DNA of 64,000 nucleotides, taken from the NCBI GenBank assembly GCA_023700805.1, contig JAMPYF010000019.1:1-64000 (forward strand), written 5' to 3'. The position numbers and the translations under genes are program-made. Under the pieces are notes generated by a model. That model searched no databases. It worked only from the letters and a program-made list of their open reading frames with translations, and was not told the origin of the DNA. Positions within the stretch are counted from its first letter, which is position 1, and the number at the start of each line of letters is the position of its first letter. This stretch comes from Sulfuritalea sp. Lineage in GTDB: Bacteria > Pseudomonadota > Gammaproteobacteria > Burkholderiales > Rhodocyclaceae. Below are positions 48,700 through 58,016 of this stretch, in pieces.

Positions 48700-50121
48700 A
48701 TGCAATCGCAAGCGACTTACAACTACAAAGTCGTGCGCCAGTTCGCTGTGATGACCGTAATCTGGGGCATCGTCGGCATGCTGGTCGGCGTCATCATTGC
48801 GGCCCAATTGGTCTGGCCGGAGTTGAATGTGCACGAGTGGTTGAGCTACGGCCGCTTGCGCCCGTTGCACACCAATGCCGTGATTTTTGCTTTTGGCGGC
48901 TGCGCGCTGTTTGCCACGTCTTATTTTGCAGTGCAGCGAACCAGCCATGCTCCGCTGTTCGCGCCGGGGCTGGCGGCATTTACGTTCTGGGGATGGCAAC
49001 TGATCATCGTGCTTGCCGCCATTTCACTGCCGTTGGGCATGACCTCCGGCAAGGAATATGCGGAACTCGAATGGCCGATCGACATCCTGATCACCTTGGT
49101 CTGGGTGTCCTACGCCGTGGTGTTTTTCGGCACCATCGTGAAGCGCACTATCTCGCACATCTACGTCGCGAACTGGTTCTTCGGCGGTTTCATCCTGACC
49201 GTTGCCGTGCTGCATCTGGTGAATAGCGCGGCGGTTCCGGTGACGCTGTTCAAGTCCTACTCCGCCTACGCAGGGGTACAGGATGCGATGGTGCAATGGT
49301 GGTACGGCCACAACGCGGTGGGCTTCTTCCTTACCGCAGGCTTCCTCGGCATGATGTACTACTTCGTGCCGAAGCAGGCCGGGCGCCCCGTGTATTCCTA
49401 CCGTCTGTCGGTGGTGCACTTTTGGGCGCTGATCTTCACCTATATGTGGGCGGGTCCTCACCACCTGCATTACACGGCGCTGCCCGATTGGACTCAGAGC
49501 GTCGGCATGATCTTTTCGCTGATCCTGCTGGCACCCTCCTGGGGCGGCATGATCAACGGCATCATGACCCTGTCGGGCGCCTGGCACAAACTGCGCGACG
49601 ATCCGATCCTGAAGTTCATGATCACCTCGCTGTCCTTCTATGGCATGTCGACCTTCGAAGGTCCGATGATGTCGATCAAGACGGTCAATGCGCTGTCGCA
49701 CTACACCGACTGGACCGTCGGCCACGTGCATTCCGGCGCCCTGGGCTGGGTGGCGATGATATCCATCGGCTCGATCTACTACCTGCTGCCGCGCCTGTTC
49801 GGCAAGCCCGAGATGGCCTCGAAGAAGCTGATCGAGGTGCACTTCTGGGTGGCCACCATCGGCGTCGTGCTTTACATCGCCTCGATGTGGATCGCCGGCG
49901 TGATGCAGGGCCTGATGTGGCGTGCGACGAACGTGGATGGCACGCTGACCTACTCCTTCGTCGAGTCGGTCAAGGCGACCTACCCCTTCTGGACCATACG
50001 TCTGCTGGGCGGCCTGCTGTTCCTCTCCGGCATGCTGATCATGGCCTACAACATGTTCCTGACCATGGCTGGTGGCAAGGCGGTAAATGCGCCGGTACTC
50101 GCACCCGCAGCGGCCCATTAA
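48700..50121 (+). CDS. ccoN: cbb3 cytochrome c oxidase subunit I
   Basis: A 473-residue haem-copper oxidase core subunit of the high-affinity C family, with about twelve helices. Ligands: an early His in the [19 protein letters not shown] segment (low-spin haem), the [22 protein letters not shown] active-site helix, [16 protein letters not shown] (Cu-B His pair) and [17 protein letters not shown] (haem b3). It reduces O2 under microoxia. First gene of ccoNOQP. Confidence 0.97.
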   Translation: MQSQATYNYKVVRQFAVMTVIWGIVGMLVGVIIAAQLVWPELNVHEWLSYGRLRPLHTNAVIFAFGGCALFATSYFAVQRTSHAPLFAPGLAAFTFWGWQLIIVLAAISLPLGMTSGKEYAELEWPIDILITLVWVSYAVVFFGTIVKRTISHIYVANWFFGGFILTVAVLHLVNSAAVPVTLFKSYSAYAGVQDAMVQWWYGHNAVGFFLTAGFLGMMYYFVPKQAGRPVYSYRLSVVHFWALIFTYMWAGPHHLHYTALPDWTQSVGMIFSLILLAPSWGGMINGIMTLSGAWHKLRDDPILKFMITSLSFYGMSTFEGPMMSIKTVNALSHYTDWTVGHVHSGALGWVAMISIGSIYYLLPRLFGKPEMASKKLIEVHFWVATIGVVLYIASMWIAGVMQGLMWRATNVDGTLTYSFVESVKATYPFWTIRLLGGLLFLSGMLIMAYNMFLTMAGGKAVNAPVLAPAAAH

Positions 50122-50153
50122 GCCCGATTGCACAGATTAAGGAGCTATAAATC

Positions 50154-50765
50154 ATGTTGACGCATGACAAAATTGAACGGAACGTGGGGCTGTTGATCGT
50201 CCTCACCATCCTCACCGTGAGTGTGGGTGGCCTGCTCGAAATCGTCCCGCTGTTCTTCCAGACATCCACCACCACGCCGACCAACAAACTGGTCACGCCA
50301 TACAGTCCCGTGCGCCTCTCGGGGCGCGACATCTACATTCGCGAAGGCTGCTACAACTGCCACTCGCAGATGATTCGTCCGTTCCGTGCGGAGACCGAGC
50401 GCTATGGTCATTATTCGGTGGCCGGCGAGTTCGTCTATGACCATCCGTTCCAGTGGGGCTCCAAGCGCACCGGCCCGGATCTGGCACGAGTCGGCGGCCG
50501 CTATTCCGACCAGTGGCATCGCACTCATCTGTTGAACCCGCGTGATGTCGTGCCCGAGTCGAACATGCCGGCCTACTACTGGCTGGATCGCCCGCTCAAG
50601 GACGATGCCATCGAGGCCAAGATGAAGGCCTTGCGCGCCGTCGGAGTGCCCTATACCGACGCCGAAATCGCCGGCGCGAAAAAGGCCATCGAGGGCGTGA
50701 CTGAACTCGACGCATTGATCGCATACCTGCAGGGCATGGGCACCGCGCTCAAGCAAACAAGGTAA
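50154..50765 (+). CDS. ccoO: cbb3 oxidase subunit II, monohaem cytochrome c
   Basis: A 203-residue membrane-anchored cytochrome c: N-terminal helix ([20 protein letters not shown]), haem motif [14 protein letters not shown], and axial Met probably in [10 protein letters not shown]. Electrons pass from CcoP through CcoO to CcoN. GGAGCT ribosome-binding site, 32 bases after ccoN. Confidence 0.96.
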   Translation: MLTHDKIERNVGLLIVLTILTVSVGGLLEIVPLFFQTSTTTPTNKLVTPYSPVRLSGRDIYIREGCYNCHSQMIRPFRAETERYGHYSVAGEFVYDHPFQWGSKRTGPDLARVGGRYSDQWHRTHLLNPRDVVPESNMPAYYWLDRPLKDDAIEAKMKALRAVGVPYTDAEIAGAKKAIEGVTELDALIAYLQGMGTALKQTR

Positions 50766-50769
50766 GCAA

Positions 50770-50955
50770 ATGGACATCAACGACCTGCGGTCTCTCTTCA
50801 CGGTGCTGGCGTTCATCGCCTTTATCAGCATCGTGTGGTGGGCATATTCGGATAGGCGCAAGAAGACGTACGACGAAGCGGCGATGTTGCCGCTCGACGA
50901 CGACAGCCAGTTCGTGCCACAGGTTCCGGAGAATCAGGAAAGGAAATCATCATGA
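50770..50955 (+). CDS. ccoQ: cbb3 oxidase subunit CcoQ
   Basis: A 61-residue single-helix protein: DINDLRSLFTVLAFIAFISIVWWAYSDRRKK then an acidic tail (AAMLPLDDD), the usual CcoQ form. Stabilises the oxidase in other species. Its end overlaps ccoP by four bases. Confidence 0.9.
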   Translation: MDINDLRSLFTVLAFIAFISIVWWAYSDRRKKTYDEAAMLPLDDDSQFVPQVPENQERKSS

Positions 50956-51914
50956 GTGATTTTGTCAGCGGCTTCTGGAATATCTATGTAGTGAGCATCG
51001 TGCTCGTCAGCGTCATCGGTTGTGGCGTCTTCCTCTGGATGCAAAGTACTGCCACGCACGTGGAAGGTGCGACAACCGGTCACGTCTGGGACGAGGATTT
51101 GCAGGAGTTCAGCAATCCGCTGCCCAGTTGGTGGCGCTGGCTGTTCTACATTACCATCGTCTTTTCGCTGTTCTACTTGGCGATGTATCCGGGGCTCGGC
51201 AACTATCAGGGTCAGTTCAAATGGTCTTCCGCCGGTCAGTATGACGGCGAAATGAAGAAGGCCGACGATCAATATGGGCCGATCTTCAAGAAGTTTCAGA
51301 GTCAGGATGTCCAGGCCGTCGCGGTCAACAGCGAGGCAAAGGAAATGGGCCAGCGCCTGTTCCTGACCTACTGTTCGCAGTGTCACGGTTCGGACGCCAA
51401 GGGCGCTCGCGGCTTTCCCAATCTGGCCGATGGCGACTGGCTGTTTGGCGGTACGCCGGAGCAGATCAAGGAGTCGATCACCAAGGGGCGCGACGCCATG
51501 ATGCCGGCGAAAGGCGTCAAGCCGGATCTGAACGGTGACCAGATAAAGGATCTTGCCAGTTATGTGCGCTCCCTGTCCGGGCTGGCTTCCGACTCGATTC
51601 GAGCCCAACGCGGCAAGGAACTGTTTGCTCCCGCTTGCGCCGCCTGCCACGGCCCGGATGGCAAGGGCATGGTCGGCGTGGCACCGAATCTGGCGGACAA
51701 GATCTGGCTCTACGGCAGTTCCGAGGAAACCATCACCGAGACGATCACCAAGGGCCGCACCAATCGCATGCCGGCCTTCGGCGAATTTCTCGGCGATGCC
51801 AAGGTGCATCTGCTGACCGCCTATGTCTATGGACTTGGCGGCGGCGTCAAGGGTGCGACGCCGGCTCCTGCGCCGGCCGCTCCTGCCGAAGCGATGCCCG
51901 CGGAAAGGAAGTAG
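50952..51914 (+). CDS. ccoP: cbb3 oxidase subunit III, dihaem cytochrome c
   Basis: A 320-residue protein: two N-terminal membrane helices (about 7-27 and 58-78) with TTGHVWDEDLQEFSNPLPSWW between, then two cytochrome c domains with CSQCHGSDAKGARG and CAACHGPDGKGMVG. It accepts electrons from soluble cytochromes. The C-terminal tail is Ala/Pro-rich. Confidence 0.97.
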   Translation: MSDFVSGFWNIYVVSIVLVSVIGCGVFLWMQSTATHVEGATTGHVWDEDLQEFSNPLPSWWRWLFYITIVFSLFYLAMYPGLGNYQGQFKWSSAGQYDGEMKKADDQYGPIFKKFQSQDVQAVAVNSEAKEMGQRLFLTYCSQCHGSDAKGARGFPNLADGDWLFGGTPEQIKESITKGRDAMMPAKGVKPDLNGDQIKDLASYVRSLSGLASDSIRAQRGKELFAPACAACHGPDGKGMVGVAPNLADKIWLYGSSEETITETITKGRTNRMPAFGEFLGDAKVHLLTAYVYGLGGGVKGATPAPAPAAPAEAMPAERK

Positions 51915-51922
51915 ATTTAGCT

Positions 51923-51962
51923 AAAATCCCCGGTGCCGAGTTGATCGGCGCCGGGGAATTTT
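51923..51962 (+). terminator. Terminator between ccoP and ccoG
   Basis: A long imperfect hairpin with a CCCCGGTGCCGA/TCGGCGCCGGGG stem, flanked by AAAA and TTTT, right after ccoP. It could act in both directions or attenuate readthrough into ccoG. Confidence 0.7.
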
Positions 51963-51980
51963 CGCTAAAGTTCATCAGAA

Positions 51981-51995
51981 TATCGTAATACGATA
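51981..51995. promoter_or_regulatory. Inverted repeat at the ccoG start
   Basis: TATCGT-AAT-ACGATA, a perfect 6-bp inverted repeat ending three bases before the ccoG start codon, where a ribosome-binding site would normally be. Possibly an operator or translational control hairpin; function not known. Confidence 0.35.
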
Positions 51996-51998
51996 ATC

Positions 51999-53420
51999 AT
52001 GGTTTCAATCACCGCCAAGCGGTTGCCGGATGACAAGCCCAACTTCGTCGAGGAAAGCCTCTACGAAGTTCACAAGAAGGTACACCCGCGTGCGGTCAGC
52101 GGAACCTTCGCCACTTGGCGCTGGGCATTGGTATGGATTACGCAGTTGGTGTACTACGGCTTGTGCTGGCTGCCGTGGAATGGCCGGCAGGCGGTATTGT
52201 TCGATCTGGTCGAGCGCAAGTTCTACATTTTTGGCCTGGTTTTCTGGCCGCAGGATGTAATTTTTCTTTCCGTCCTGCTGATCATTTCCGCCTATTCCCT
52301 GTTCCTGTTTACCGCGGTGGGTGGGCGCCTGTGGTGCGGCTATGCCTGCCCGCAAACCGTGTACACGGAAATATTCACCTGGATCGAACAGAAGATCGAG
52401 GGCGAGCGCAACGCACGAATCAAGCTCGACGCGGCACCCATGAGCGGACGCAAGCTGTGGCTGCGCAGCGCCAAGTACGGTTCCTGGGCGCTCCTGGCAT
52501 TGTGGACCGGCTTTACCTTCGTCGGCTATTTCACCCCGATCAAGTCCCTCTGGGACTCGGTATGGAGCTTTTCGCTGGGGCCCTGGGAAACCTTCTGGAT
52601 GTTTTTCTATGGCGCCTTCACCTATTTGTTTGCCGGCCATATGCGCGAACAAGTCTGCAAGCATATGTGTCCCTATGCCCGCTTTCAGGGCGTCATGTTC
52701 GATCCCGATACGCTGACCATTACCTACGATACCGAACGCGGCGAGCCCCGCGGGGCACGCAGGAAAGGACTTGATCCACGGTCGATCGCCAAGGGCGAGT
52801 GCGTCGATTGCGGCATCTGCGTGCAGGTTTGTCCCACGGGCATCGACATCCGCGACGGCCTTCAATACGAATGCATCGGCTGTGCGGCATGCATCGATGC
52901 CTGTGATCAGGTAATGGAAAAGATGGAATACCCGAAGGGCCTGATCCGCTATTCCACAGAACATGCGATCGAGGCGCATTGGGGCTGGAAAGAGATCCTC
53001 GGTCATGTGGTGCGGCCACGGGTGATGATTTATTCGGCGATTCTCGGCGCAATCTGCGTGGCCTTTGTCTGGGGCATCGCGACCAAGGCGAGCCTGCGTG
53101 TAGACGTGATTCGCGACCGCGCAACGCTGGCGCGCGAGGTGGAGGGCGGTCTGGTCGAGAATATCTATCGACTGCACGTGATCAATGTTTCCGAGACCCC
53201 GCACCGCTATGCTATCAGCGTAACCGGATTGGCCGGTATCGATTTGGTTGGCGATCGCATCGTGGAAGTCCCGGCCGCCGCGGCCAGAACGCTCACCGTA
53301 CAGGTGCGGGTGCCGCCGGAGTCCGGCAGGAAGGGCTCCAACCAAATATTCTTCGACGTCAAGTCGCTGGCCGACGAGAAGGTGGCAGTGCACGAAAAGG
53401 CCAGCTTCCTGCAACCATGA
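51999..53420 (+). CDS. ccoG: cbb3 oxidase accessory protein CcoG (FixG)
   Basis: A 473-residue membrane ferredoxin-like protein, linked to copper reduction for cbb3 assembly. Five or so helices include the conserved WCGYACPQTVYTEIF and QVCKHMCPYARFQG. Two [4Fe-4S] motifs follow, CVDCGICVQVCPTGIDI and CIGCAACIDACD, then a C-terminal immunoglobulin-like domain (FixG_C, NIYRLHVINVSETPHRY). No ribosome-binding site is obvious before the ATG. Confidence 0.95.
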   Translation: MVSITAKRLPDDKPNFVEESLYEVHKKVHPRAVSGTFATWRWALVWITQLVYYGLCWLPWNGRQAVLFDLVERKFYIFGLVFWPQDVIFLSVLLIISAYSLFLFTAVGGRLWCGYACPQTVYTEIFTWIEQKIEGERNARIKLDAAPMSGRKLWLRSAKYGSWALLALWTGFTFVGYFTPIKSLWDSVWSFSLGPWETFWMFFYGAFTYLFAGHMREQVCKHMCPYARFQGVMFDPDTLTITYDTERGEPRGARRKGLDPRSIAKGECVDCGICVQVCPTGIDIRDGLQYECIGCAACIDACDQVMEKMEYPKGLIRYSTEHAIEAHWGWKEILGHVVRPRVMIYSAILGAICVAFVWGIATKASLRVDVIRDRATLAREVEGGLVENIYRLHVINVSETPHRYAISVTGLAGIDLVGDRIVEVPAAAARTLTVQVRVPPESGRKGSNQIFFDVKSLADEKVAVHEKASFLQP

Positions 53421-53431
53421 AGGAAATAAAC

Positions 53432-53962
53432 ATGCATACCGTAGTCGTACGTCCCTGGTACCGCGAACCCTGGCCATGGATACTGGCTGCCGGGCCGTTT
53501 ATCGTTGTCGTTGCCGGGATTTACACGGCATGGCTTGCCGTCAAGAGCAACGATGGACTGGTTACCGATGACTATTACAGGAAAGGCCTTGCCGCTAACC
53601 AGACTATTGCGCGCAGCGATCAAGCCGCCAGGATCGGCTTGGTCGCCGGTGTCCGCGTCACCGCTGATACTTTGTCGGTGCGGCTCCAAGCGAGCGATAA
53701 GGGCTTTGTGCTGCCGCCGACCCTGGTCGTGACAATTTCGCATCCAACCCGTGCCGGTCTGGATCAGTCGCGCGTGCTGGTGCGCGATGGCGACATCTAT
53801 TCCGGCGAAGTGCGCCTGCCGGCCGCCGGACATTGGTTGGTGTTGCTTGAGGACGAGCGGAAGATTTGGCGGCTGATGGGGAACATGGTTCTGCCCGCCA
53901 ACGACGAAACCCTAATCGGCGGTTCCACAACAGAAGCAGCGCCAGCGGATATCCGGCACTAA
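53432..53962 (+). CDS. ccoH: FixH-family cbb3 assembly protein CcoH
   Basis: A 176-residue membrane-anchored protein: PWYREPWPWILAAGPFIVVVAGIYTAW (helix), then SNDGLVTDDYYRKGLAANQTIARSDQAARIGL, the FixH signature. Needed for stability of cbb3 subunits in other bacteria. ATG 53432 has AAGGA eight bases upstream; ATG 53417, overlapping the ccoG stop, is the alternative. Confidence 0.88.
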   Translation: MHTVVVRPWYREPWPWILAAGPFIVVVAGIYTAWLAVKSNDGLVTDDYYRKGLAANQTIARSDQAARIGLVAGVRVTADTLSVRLQASDKGFVLPPTLVVTISHPTRAGLDQSRVLVRDGDIYSGEVRLPAAGHWLVLLEDERKIWRLMGNMVLPANDETLIGGSTTEAAPADIRH

Positions 53963-53989
53963 TTCTTTTCATTGCAGGGAGGCAGCGCT

Positions 53990-54130
53990 ATGGAAGCCTG
54001 GAAACTCTTGCTCGGTAGTGACATTGGCTTGCTCAGCCTGTTTACGATAGGCTTCGTCGTGGTTATGGCGTTCTTCATGATTGGTTTTTACAAGAAGAAA
54101 GCAGAGGAGGACGCGCGTAACGCAAAGTAG
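53990..54130 (+). CDS. DUF3149 small membrane protein
   Basis: A 46-residue protein, MEAWKLLLGSDIGLLSLFTI followed by a second hydrophobic run and a charged KKKAEEDARNAK tail. The pattern WKxLLGSDxGLLSLxTI is that of DUF3149 proteins, tiny single-pass membrane proteins found near cbb3 genes in betaproteobacteria. GGAGG lies ten bases upstream. Probably part of the ccoGH operon. Confidence 0.82.
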   Translation: MEAWKLLLGSDIGLLSLFTIGFVVVMAFFMIGFYKKKAEEDARNAK

Positions 54131-54159
54131 GCGGTTTCCCCAAACCGAAGGAGAGCAAT

Positions 54160-54423
54160 ATGCTGAGGATCTTATGGGTGCTATGGCCCTCGTTTGTCGT
54201 CGCCGGAATCGCCGAGGGCATTTTCTTCACTGTAGTCGACCCCCAGGAGTTATATCTCTTTGGACAGCCGGTGGAGTTCTCGAAGATTGCGACGTACTCG
54301 CTAGGCTTCTTCGGCTTCTGGGCGGTGTGCGCTGCGTCGAGTTCGATGACCTGTCTCTTGCAGATCAGCGCCAGGGAGGTCAACAAAGGCATGGGCGCCC
54401 GTGGCACCGAAGGCTTGTCATGA
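54160..54423 (+). CDS. Small two-helix membrane protein, unknown
   Basis: An 87-residue protein with two probable helices (LWPSFVVAGIAEGIFFTVV at about 8-26 and YSLGFFGFWAVCAASSSMTC around 46-65). AAGGAGAG lies in the ribosome-binding position. I do not recognise a named family; its place after ccoGH and the DUF3149 gene suggests a role linked to the oxidase. Confidence 0.7.
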   Translation: MLRILWVLWPSFVVAGIAEGIFFTVVDPQELYLFGQPVEFSKIATYSLGFFGFWAVCAASSSMTCLLQISAREVNKGMGARGTEGLS

Positions 54424-54466
54424 AATAAGGTCCCCGCAATAGCTGCAGAGTATTTCACGCGCAGCC

Positions 54467-55051
54467 TTAGTTTCGCGCCGGGCCCACGCCTATGGGGGCC
54501 GGAGCAAGATTGACGATGCGGGTGAACAAATCGCGGCACTCGCGATCGACGTCGGCTTCGAAGCGCGGGTCGCTGTTTTCACTGAACGCGGCGCCGATTT
54601 CCGCCCAGTCCTCCGTTGCGAGATGTTTTTTGGCCAGGGGAATCAGTGAGCCTTCCGCAAACGCCATGTGCCCGATAATTTCATCGGCAAACGCTTTCAC
54701 TGCTGCCGAAAACTCCTCCAGTCCGTCGGGAGATCCGGCCCCGAAATGGCTCAGGGCGAGCTCCAGGCCGACAATGTGTCAAGCGCCGGCGACGTGCTCC
54801 TGTTCCAGATGCGCAATCACCTCGTCTGCCTCATGGGTGCGTTCGCGCAGGCTGGCAAACAGGTAGGCATTCTCCTTGGGGTGGTGCAGCTTCGGGGGCT
54901 CTTCAAGGTAAAAAATCATTTCCTAACGCAGCCTGAAGTCAGGCGCCGCCAGCCTCTCGCGCATTTCGCGGATCAGGTATCGCAGTCCATGCACGACGGC
55001 TGCCAGCGACCGCTGCTCGTCGCGGATGATCGCCAGAGCCGAGTTCAGCAT
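54467..55051 (-). pseudogene. Hemerythrin-domain gene with two in-frame stops
   Basis: Read from ATG 55049-55051, a single minus-strand frame of 195 codons gives a recognisable hemerythrin/HHE protein (HGLRYLIREMRER, LHHPKENAYLFASLRERTHE, HLEQEHVAG, IGHMAFAEGSLIPLAKKHL) broken by TAG at 54923-54925 (codon 43) and TGA at 54779-54781 (codon 91). There is no frameshift and the residues around both stops stay family-like, so the damage looks recent. An internal restart (ATG 54698-54700) would give only the last 77 residues. Confidence 0.85.
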
Positions 55052-55075
55052 GATTTTCGAGTTGCTGGCTAAAGC

Positions 55076-55519
55076 TCAACGATAGACCAGCACAGGGATC
55101 TTCGAGTGCGTCAATACCTTCTGCGTTTCCGAGCCGAGCAGGAGTCCGCTGATGCCGCGGCGTCCGTGCGATGCCATGAAAATCAGGTCGGCACCTGCGT
55201 CCTCGGCCGCGGCGATGATCGCCTCATAAGGAATGTCGCTGACGGAACTGATCGACGCGCAGCTAACACCTTCGGCTTTGGCTGCTGCCTCGTGACCAGC
55301 CAGAATTTCCTTGGCCTGCTGTTCCGCCATTTCCGCGAACTTGTCCGGCGTGGTGGGGTCGATCAGCGCACCTTCACCATAGAAAGCGACCGGGTAATCG
55401 GGCTTGGCGAAGAAAAAGGTAACCTTTGCCCCGGTTTCCTTGGCAAAGGCAATCGCACGTTTCGCTGTGTCGGATGACAACTGCGATCCGTCGGATGGAA
55501 CGAGTATGTGCTTGAACAT
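55076..55519 (-). CDS. Universal stress protein
   Basis: A 147-residue UspA-type protein: FKHILVPSDGSQLSSDTAKRA at the start, DAGADLIFMASHGRRGISGLLLGSETQKVL with the ATP-binding G-x2-G-x9-G(S/T) pattern, and ending KIPVLVYR. A perfect FNR box lies about 60 bases upstream, with TACGAT as a likely -10 between, so anaerobic induction is probable, as for Usp proteins in denitrifiers. Confidence 0.92.
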   Translation of the reverse strand: MFKHILVPSDGSQLSSDTAKRAIAFAKETGAKVTFFFAKPDYPVAFYGEGALIDPTTPDKFAEMAEQQAKEILAGHEAAAKAEGVSCASISSVSDIPYEAIIAAAEDAGADLIFMASHGRRGISGLLLGSETQKVLTHSKIPVLVYR

Positions 55520-55572
55520 GGAATGTGATCCTCACTTTTTAAACCATCGTAGCGTACTAAAGAAGGGCAGCG

Positions 55573-55586
55573 TTGATCAAGATCAA
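55573..55586. promoter_or_regulatory. Perfect FNR box between uspA and phaC
   Basis: TTGATCAAGATCAA, ten of ten consensus positions. Its centre lies about 40 bp upstream of the inferred uspA start point, class II geometry; the match to a phaC promoter (TATACG at 55600-55605) is poorer. Confidence 0.88.
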
Positions 55587-55681
55587 TAGCAACCTGAACT
55601 ATACGCGCCCGGCATCGGGCAGAATAGCAATAAAGTGGCTGTGGGAGCTTGCGCGGCCCTTGTGAAGTGGAAGGAATGGTC

Positions 55682-57415
55682 ATGAGCACGATGAAGCAGC
55701 CGAAAACACCGGCAACTCCCCAAGCTGCGTGGCGCGCAGTAAATCAGGCAGTTGAGGCCAAGATCGATCCGATCGGGATCGCAACTCCCCTGATACACGC
55801 ACAACTTGCATGGTTGTCTCATCCACAGGAAATGTCCGAGGCGTTGGCAGGCTTCGCAAGCAAATTGTGGGAGCTGCAGACGCATTCCTGGCACCGGATA
55901 CTGGGCATGCCGAGCAAGGACGTCGTATCGCCGAATCCCGACGATACACGCTTCGCCGATCCGATCTGGAGCAACTCGGCAAGCTGGGATATTGTCAAAG
56001 AATGGTACCTGATGATCACCCGTCAGGTGCAGGACATGCTCTATGACACGCCAGGCCTGTCCGGCCGCGACCGCCGCAGAGCGGCGTTCTGGTGGCGCAA
56101 GTGGCTCAATGCCGCGGCGCCCACAAATTTTTTGGCGACCAACCCGGCGGCGATGCAAAAAGCCATGGAGACGCGCGGCGAAAGTCTGTTGAAGGGATTC
56201 AACAATTTTCTGACGGATTTCGAGGCTGGTGATGTGCAGATGGCGCGGCCGACGGATTTCGTGGTCGGCAAGGATTTGGCAACCACGCCTGGCAAGGTCG
56301 TGTTCCGCAATCGTCTGCTTGAGGTTCTGCACTACACGCCGACGAGAGACAAGGTGTACGAAACGCCTGTCGTGATCGTCACGCCGTGGATCAACAAGTT
56401 TTACATCCTCGATCTGAATGCCAAGAAAAGCTTGGTGAAGTATTTGGTCGACCAGGGATTCGACGTCTATATCACCAGCTGGAAAAATCCGACGGCAGAA
56501 ATGCGCGATGTGACGTTCGATGACTACCTGCTGGACGGCATAGGGCGGATCATCGAAACAGCGCGCGGCATTTCCGGCGCGGCCAAGGTGCATGCCGTCG
56601 GTTACTGCATAGGCGGTGCCGCATTGGCGAGTTGGATGGCCTGGGCCAACGCGCGTTATGAGAAACAGGACGTGCCGGTGGCTACCGCCACGCTGCTGAC
56701 TACGCTGGTCGATTATCACAAGCCGGGCGACATCGAGGTGTTTATCGACGAGAGCAGCATCAAGTGGCTGGAAAAGTCCATGGCGGAAAAGGGTTATCTC
56801 GACGGCAAGGAAATGGCATCCGCGTTTCGTCTATTGCGGTCGAACAGCCTGGTCTGGCATTACGTGGTGCGTGGTTACCTGTTCGGTGAGGCTCCGCCGC
56901 CGTTCGATGTGCTGTTCTGGAACATGGATGCGACCCGCATGCCAGCGGCGATGCACAGCTGGTACTTGCGCAACTTCTATATGGAGAACCTGTTGATCAA
57001 GAAGGATGCGCTGCATCTGGCGGGCGAGAACATCGATCTCGGACGGATCTCGCAGCCGCTCTATGCCGTGTCGGCCGAGGATGATCACATCGCTCCATGG
57101 CGGCAGACTTTTCGCATCAACAACTTCGTTGCCGGTTCGCGCCGCTACGTGCTGTCGAGTTCGGGTCATATTCTCGGTATCGTGAATCCCGTGGTGAACC
57201 CGCCAAAGCGCGATTACCGGGTGGGATCGGTTGAAAGGCACGATACGCCGGACGACTGGTACGAGGGGGCGGAGAGCCATCATGGCAGTTGGTGGGAGGA
57301 TTGGATGGCCTGGCTGAAACCACAGTCGGGCCGCCTGGTGGCGGCTCCGGCTGTTGCGACACAGCAGTTCCCGGCATTGGCAGACGCACCCGGAACCTAT
57401 GTAATCGAGCCTTGA
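55682..57415 (+). CDS. phaC: Class I polyhydroxyalkanoate synthase
   Basis: A 577-residue PHA synthase polymerising 3-hydroxyacyl-CoA into storage granules. The lipase-like box GYCIGGAALASW carries the catalytic Cys; LDLNAKKSLVKYLVDQGFDVYITSWKNP precedes it; Asp in SAEDDHIAPW and His in LSSSGHILGIVNP complete the triad. ATG 55682 has AAGGA at good spacing; ATG 55676 abuts it. No phaA/B/R neighbours. Placement next to an FNR box hints at redox-linked storage. Confidence 0.95.
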   Translation: MSTMKQPKTPATPQAAWRAVNQAVEAKIDPIGIATPLIHAQLAWLSHPQEMSEALAGFASKLWELQTHSWHRILGMPSKDVVSPNPDDTRFADPIWSNSASWDIVKEWYLMITRQVQDMLYDTPGLSGRDRRRAAFWWRKWLNAAAPTNFLATNPAAMQKAMETRGESLLKGFNNFLTDFEAGDVQMARPTDFVVGKDLATTPGKVVFRNRLLEVLHYTPTRDKVYETPVVIVTPWINKFYILDLNAKKSLVKYLVDQGFDVYITSWKNPTAEMRDVTFDDYLLDGIGRIIETARGISGAAKVHAVGYCIGGAALASWMAWANARYEKQDVPVATATLLTTLVDYHKPGDIEVFIDESSIKWLEKSMAEKGYLDGKEMASAFRLLRSNSLVWHYVVRGYLFGEAPPPFDVLFWNMDATRMPAAMHSWYLRNFYMENLLIKKDALHLAGENIDLGRISQPLYAVSAEDDHIAPWRQTFRINNFVAGSRRYVLSSSGHILGIVNPVVNPPKRDYRVGSVERHDTPDDWYEGAESHHGSWWEDWMAWLKPQSGRLVAAPAVATQQFPALADAPGTYVIEP

Positions 57416-57507
57416 ACAAGGCCTTCTGCACGCGATGTGCAGCTGCGGAGCCCACTAGCCCGAGTATCCCGAATTTTTCTTTGTGTATTGAAATCCTGAA
57501 TGTGCTC

Positions 57508-57521
57508 TTGATTGCGGTCAA
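57508..57521 (+). promoter_or_regulatory. FNR-like box before the hemerythrin/DUF2249 operon
   Basis: TTGATTGCGGTCAA matches TTGAT-N4-ATCAA in nine of ten positions. CAGAAT at 57544-57549 is a plausible -10 at class II spacing. Could also bind the Dnr-type regulator encoded downstream. Confidence 0.65.
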
Positions 57522-57578
57522 TGTCTCACGCTAGGGCAACACCCAGAATCTGTCTCAGTTCATTCGGAGTTTGCCACC

Positions 57579-58016
57579 ATGTCGATCACTGATCCGCTTT
57601 TCCAGCATCACAAACATTGCGACAAGATATTTGCCGACGCGGAGGATGCCTGCGCGAACGGCGACTGGGCGGCTGGCGAGCGGGCCTTCACGCTGCTGCG
57701 CGACCAGCTGGAAACGCATTTCACGAGCGAGGAGGAACTTCTGTTCCCCGCCTTTGAGGAAGCAACGGGAATGACATCGGGCCCGACCGAAGTCATGCGC
57801 GGCGAACATCGCCAGATGCGGGATCTCCTGGCGCAGATGCAGGACGCCGTGGCTTCTCGCGACGGCGATGCCTTCGGCGGAGCCGCCGAGACTCTGCTGA
57901 TTCTCATGCAGCAGCACAACATGAAGGAGGAAAACATCCTGTATCCGATGTGCGACAACGCCCTGGGTGCGTCTGACGTCGGTGCTTCGCTGGTGGAGCG
58001 TCTGAACGCGTCATGA
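57579..58016 (+). CDS. Hemerythrin HHE-domain protein
   Basis: A 145-residue four-helix di-iron protein: DPLFQHHKHCDKIFADAE, LETHFTSEEELLFPAFE, MRGEHRQMRDLL and QQHNMKEENILYPMCDN provide the His/Glu ligands. Of the type found with DUF2249 in NO-stress loci (compare YtfE/DnrN). Overlaps the next gene by four bases. Confidence 0.9.
   Translation: MSITDPLFQHHKHCDKIFADAEDACANGDWAAGERAFTLLRDQLETHFTSEEELLFPAFEEATGMTSGPTEVMRGEHRQMRDLLAQMQDAVASRDGDAFGGAAETLLILMQQHNMKEENILYPMCDNALGASDVGASLVERLNAS

Noticed and set aside
57426..57442. Terminator after phaC
   Set aside because: CTGCAC/GTGCAG can pair around a 5-nt loop, but the stem is six bp and no T-tract follows.
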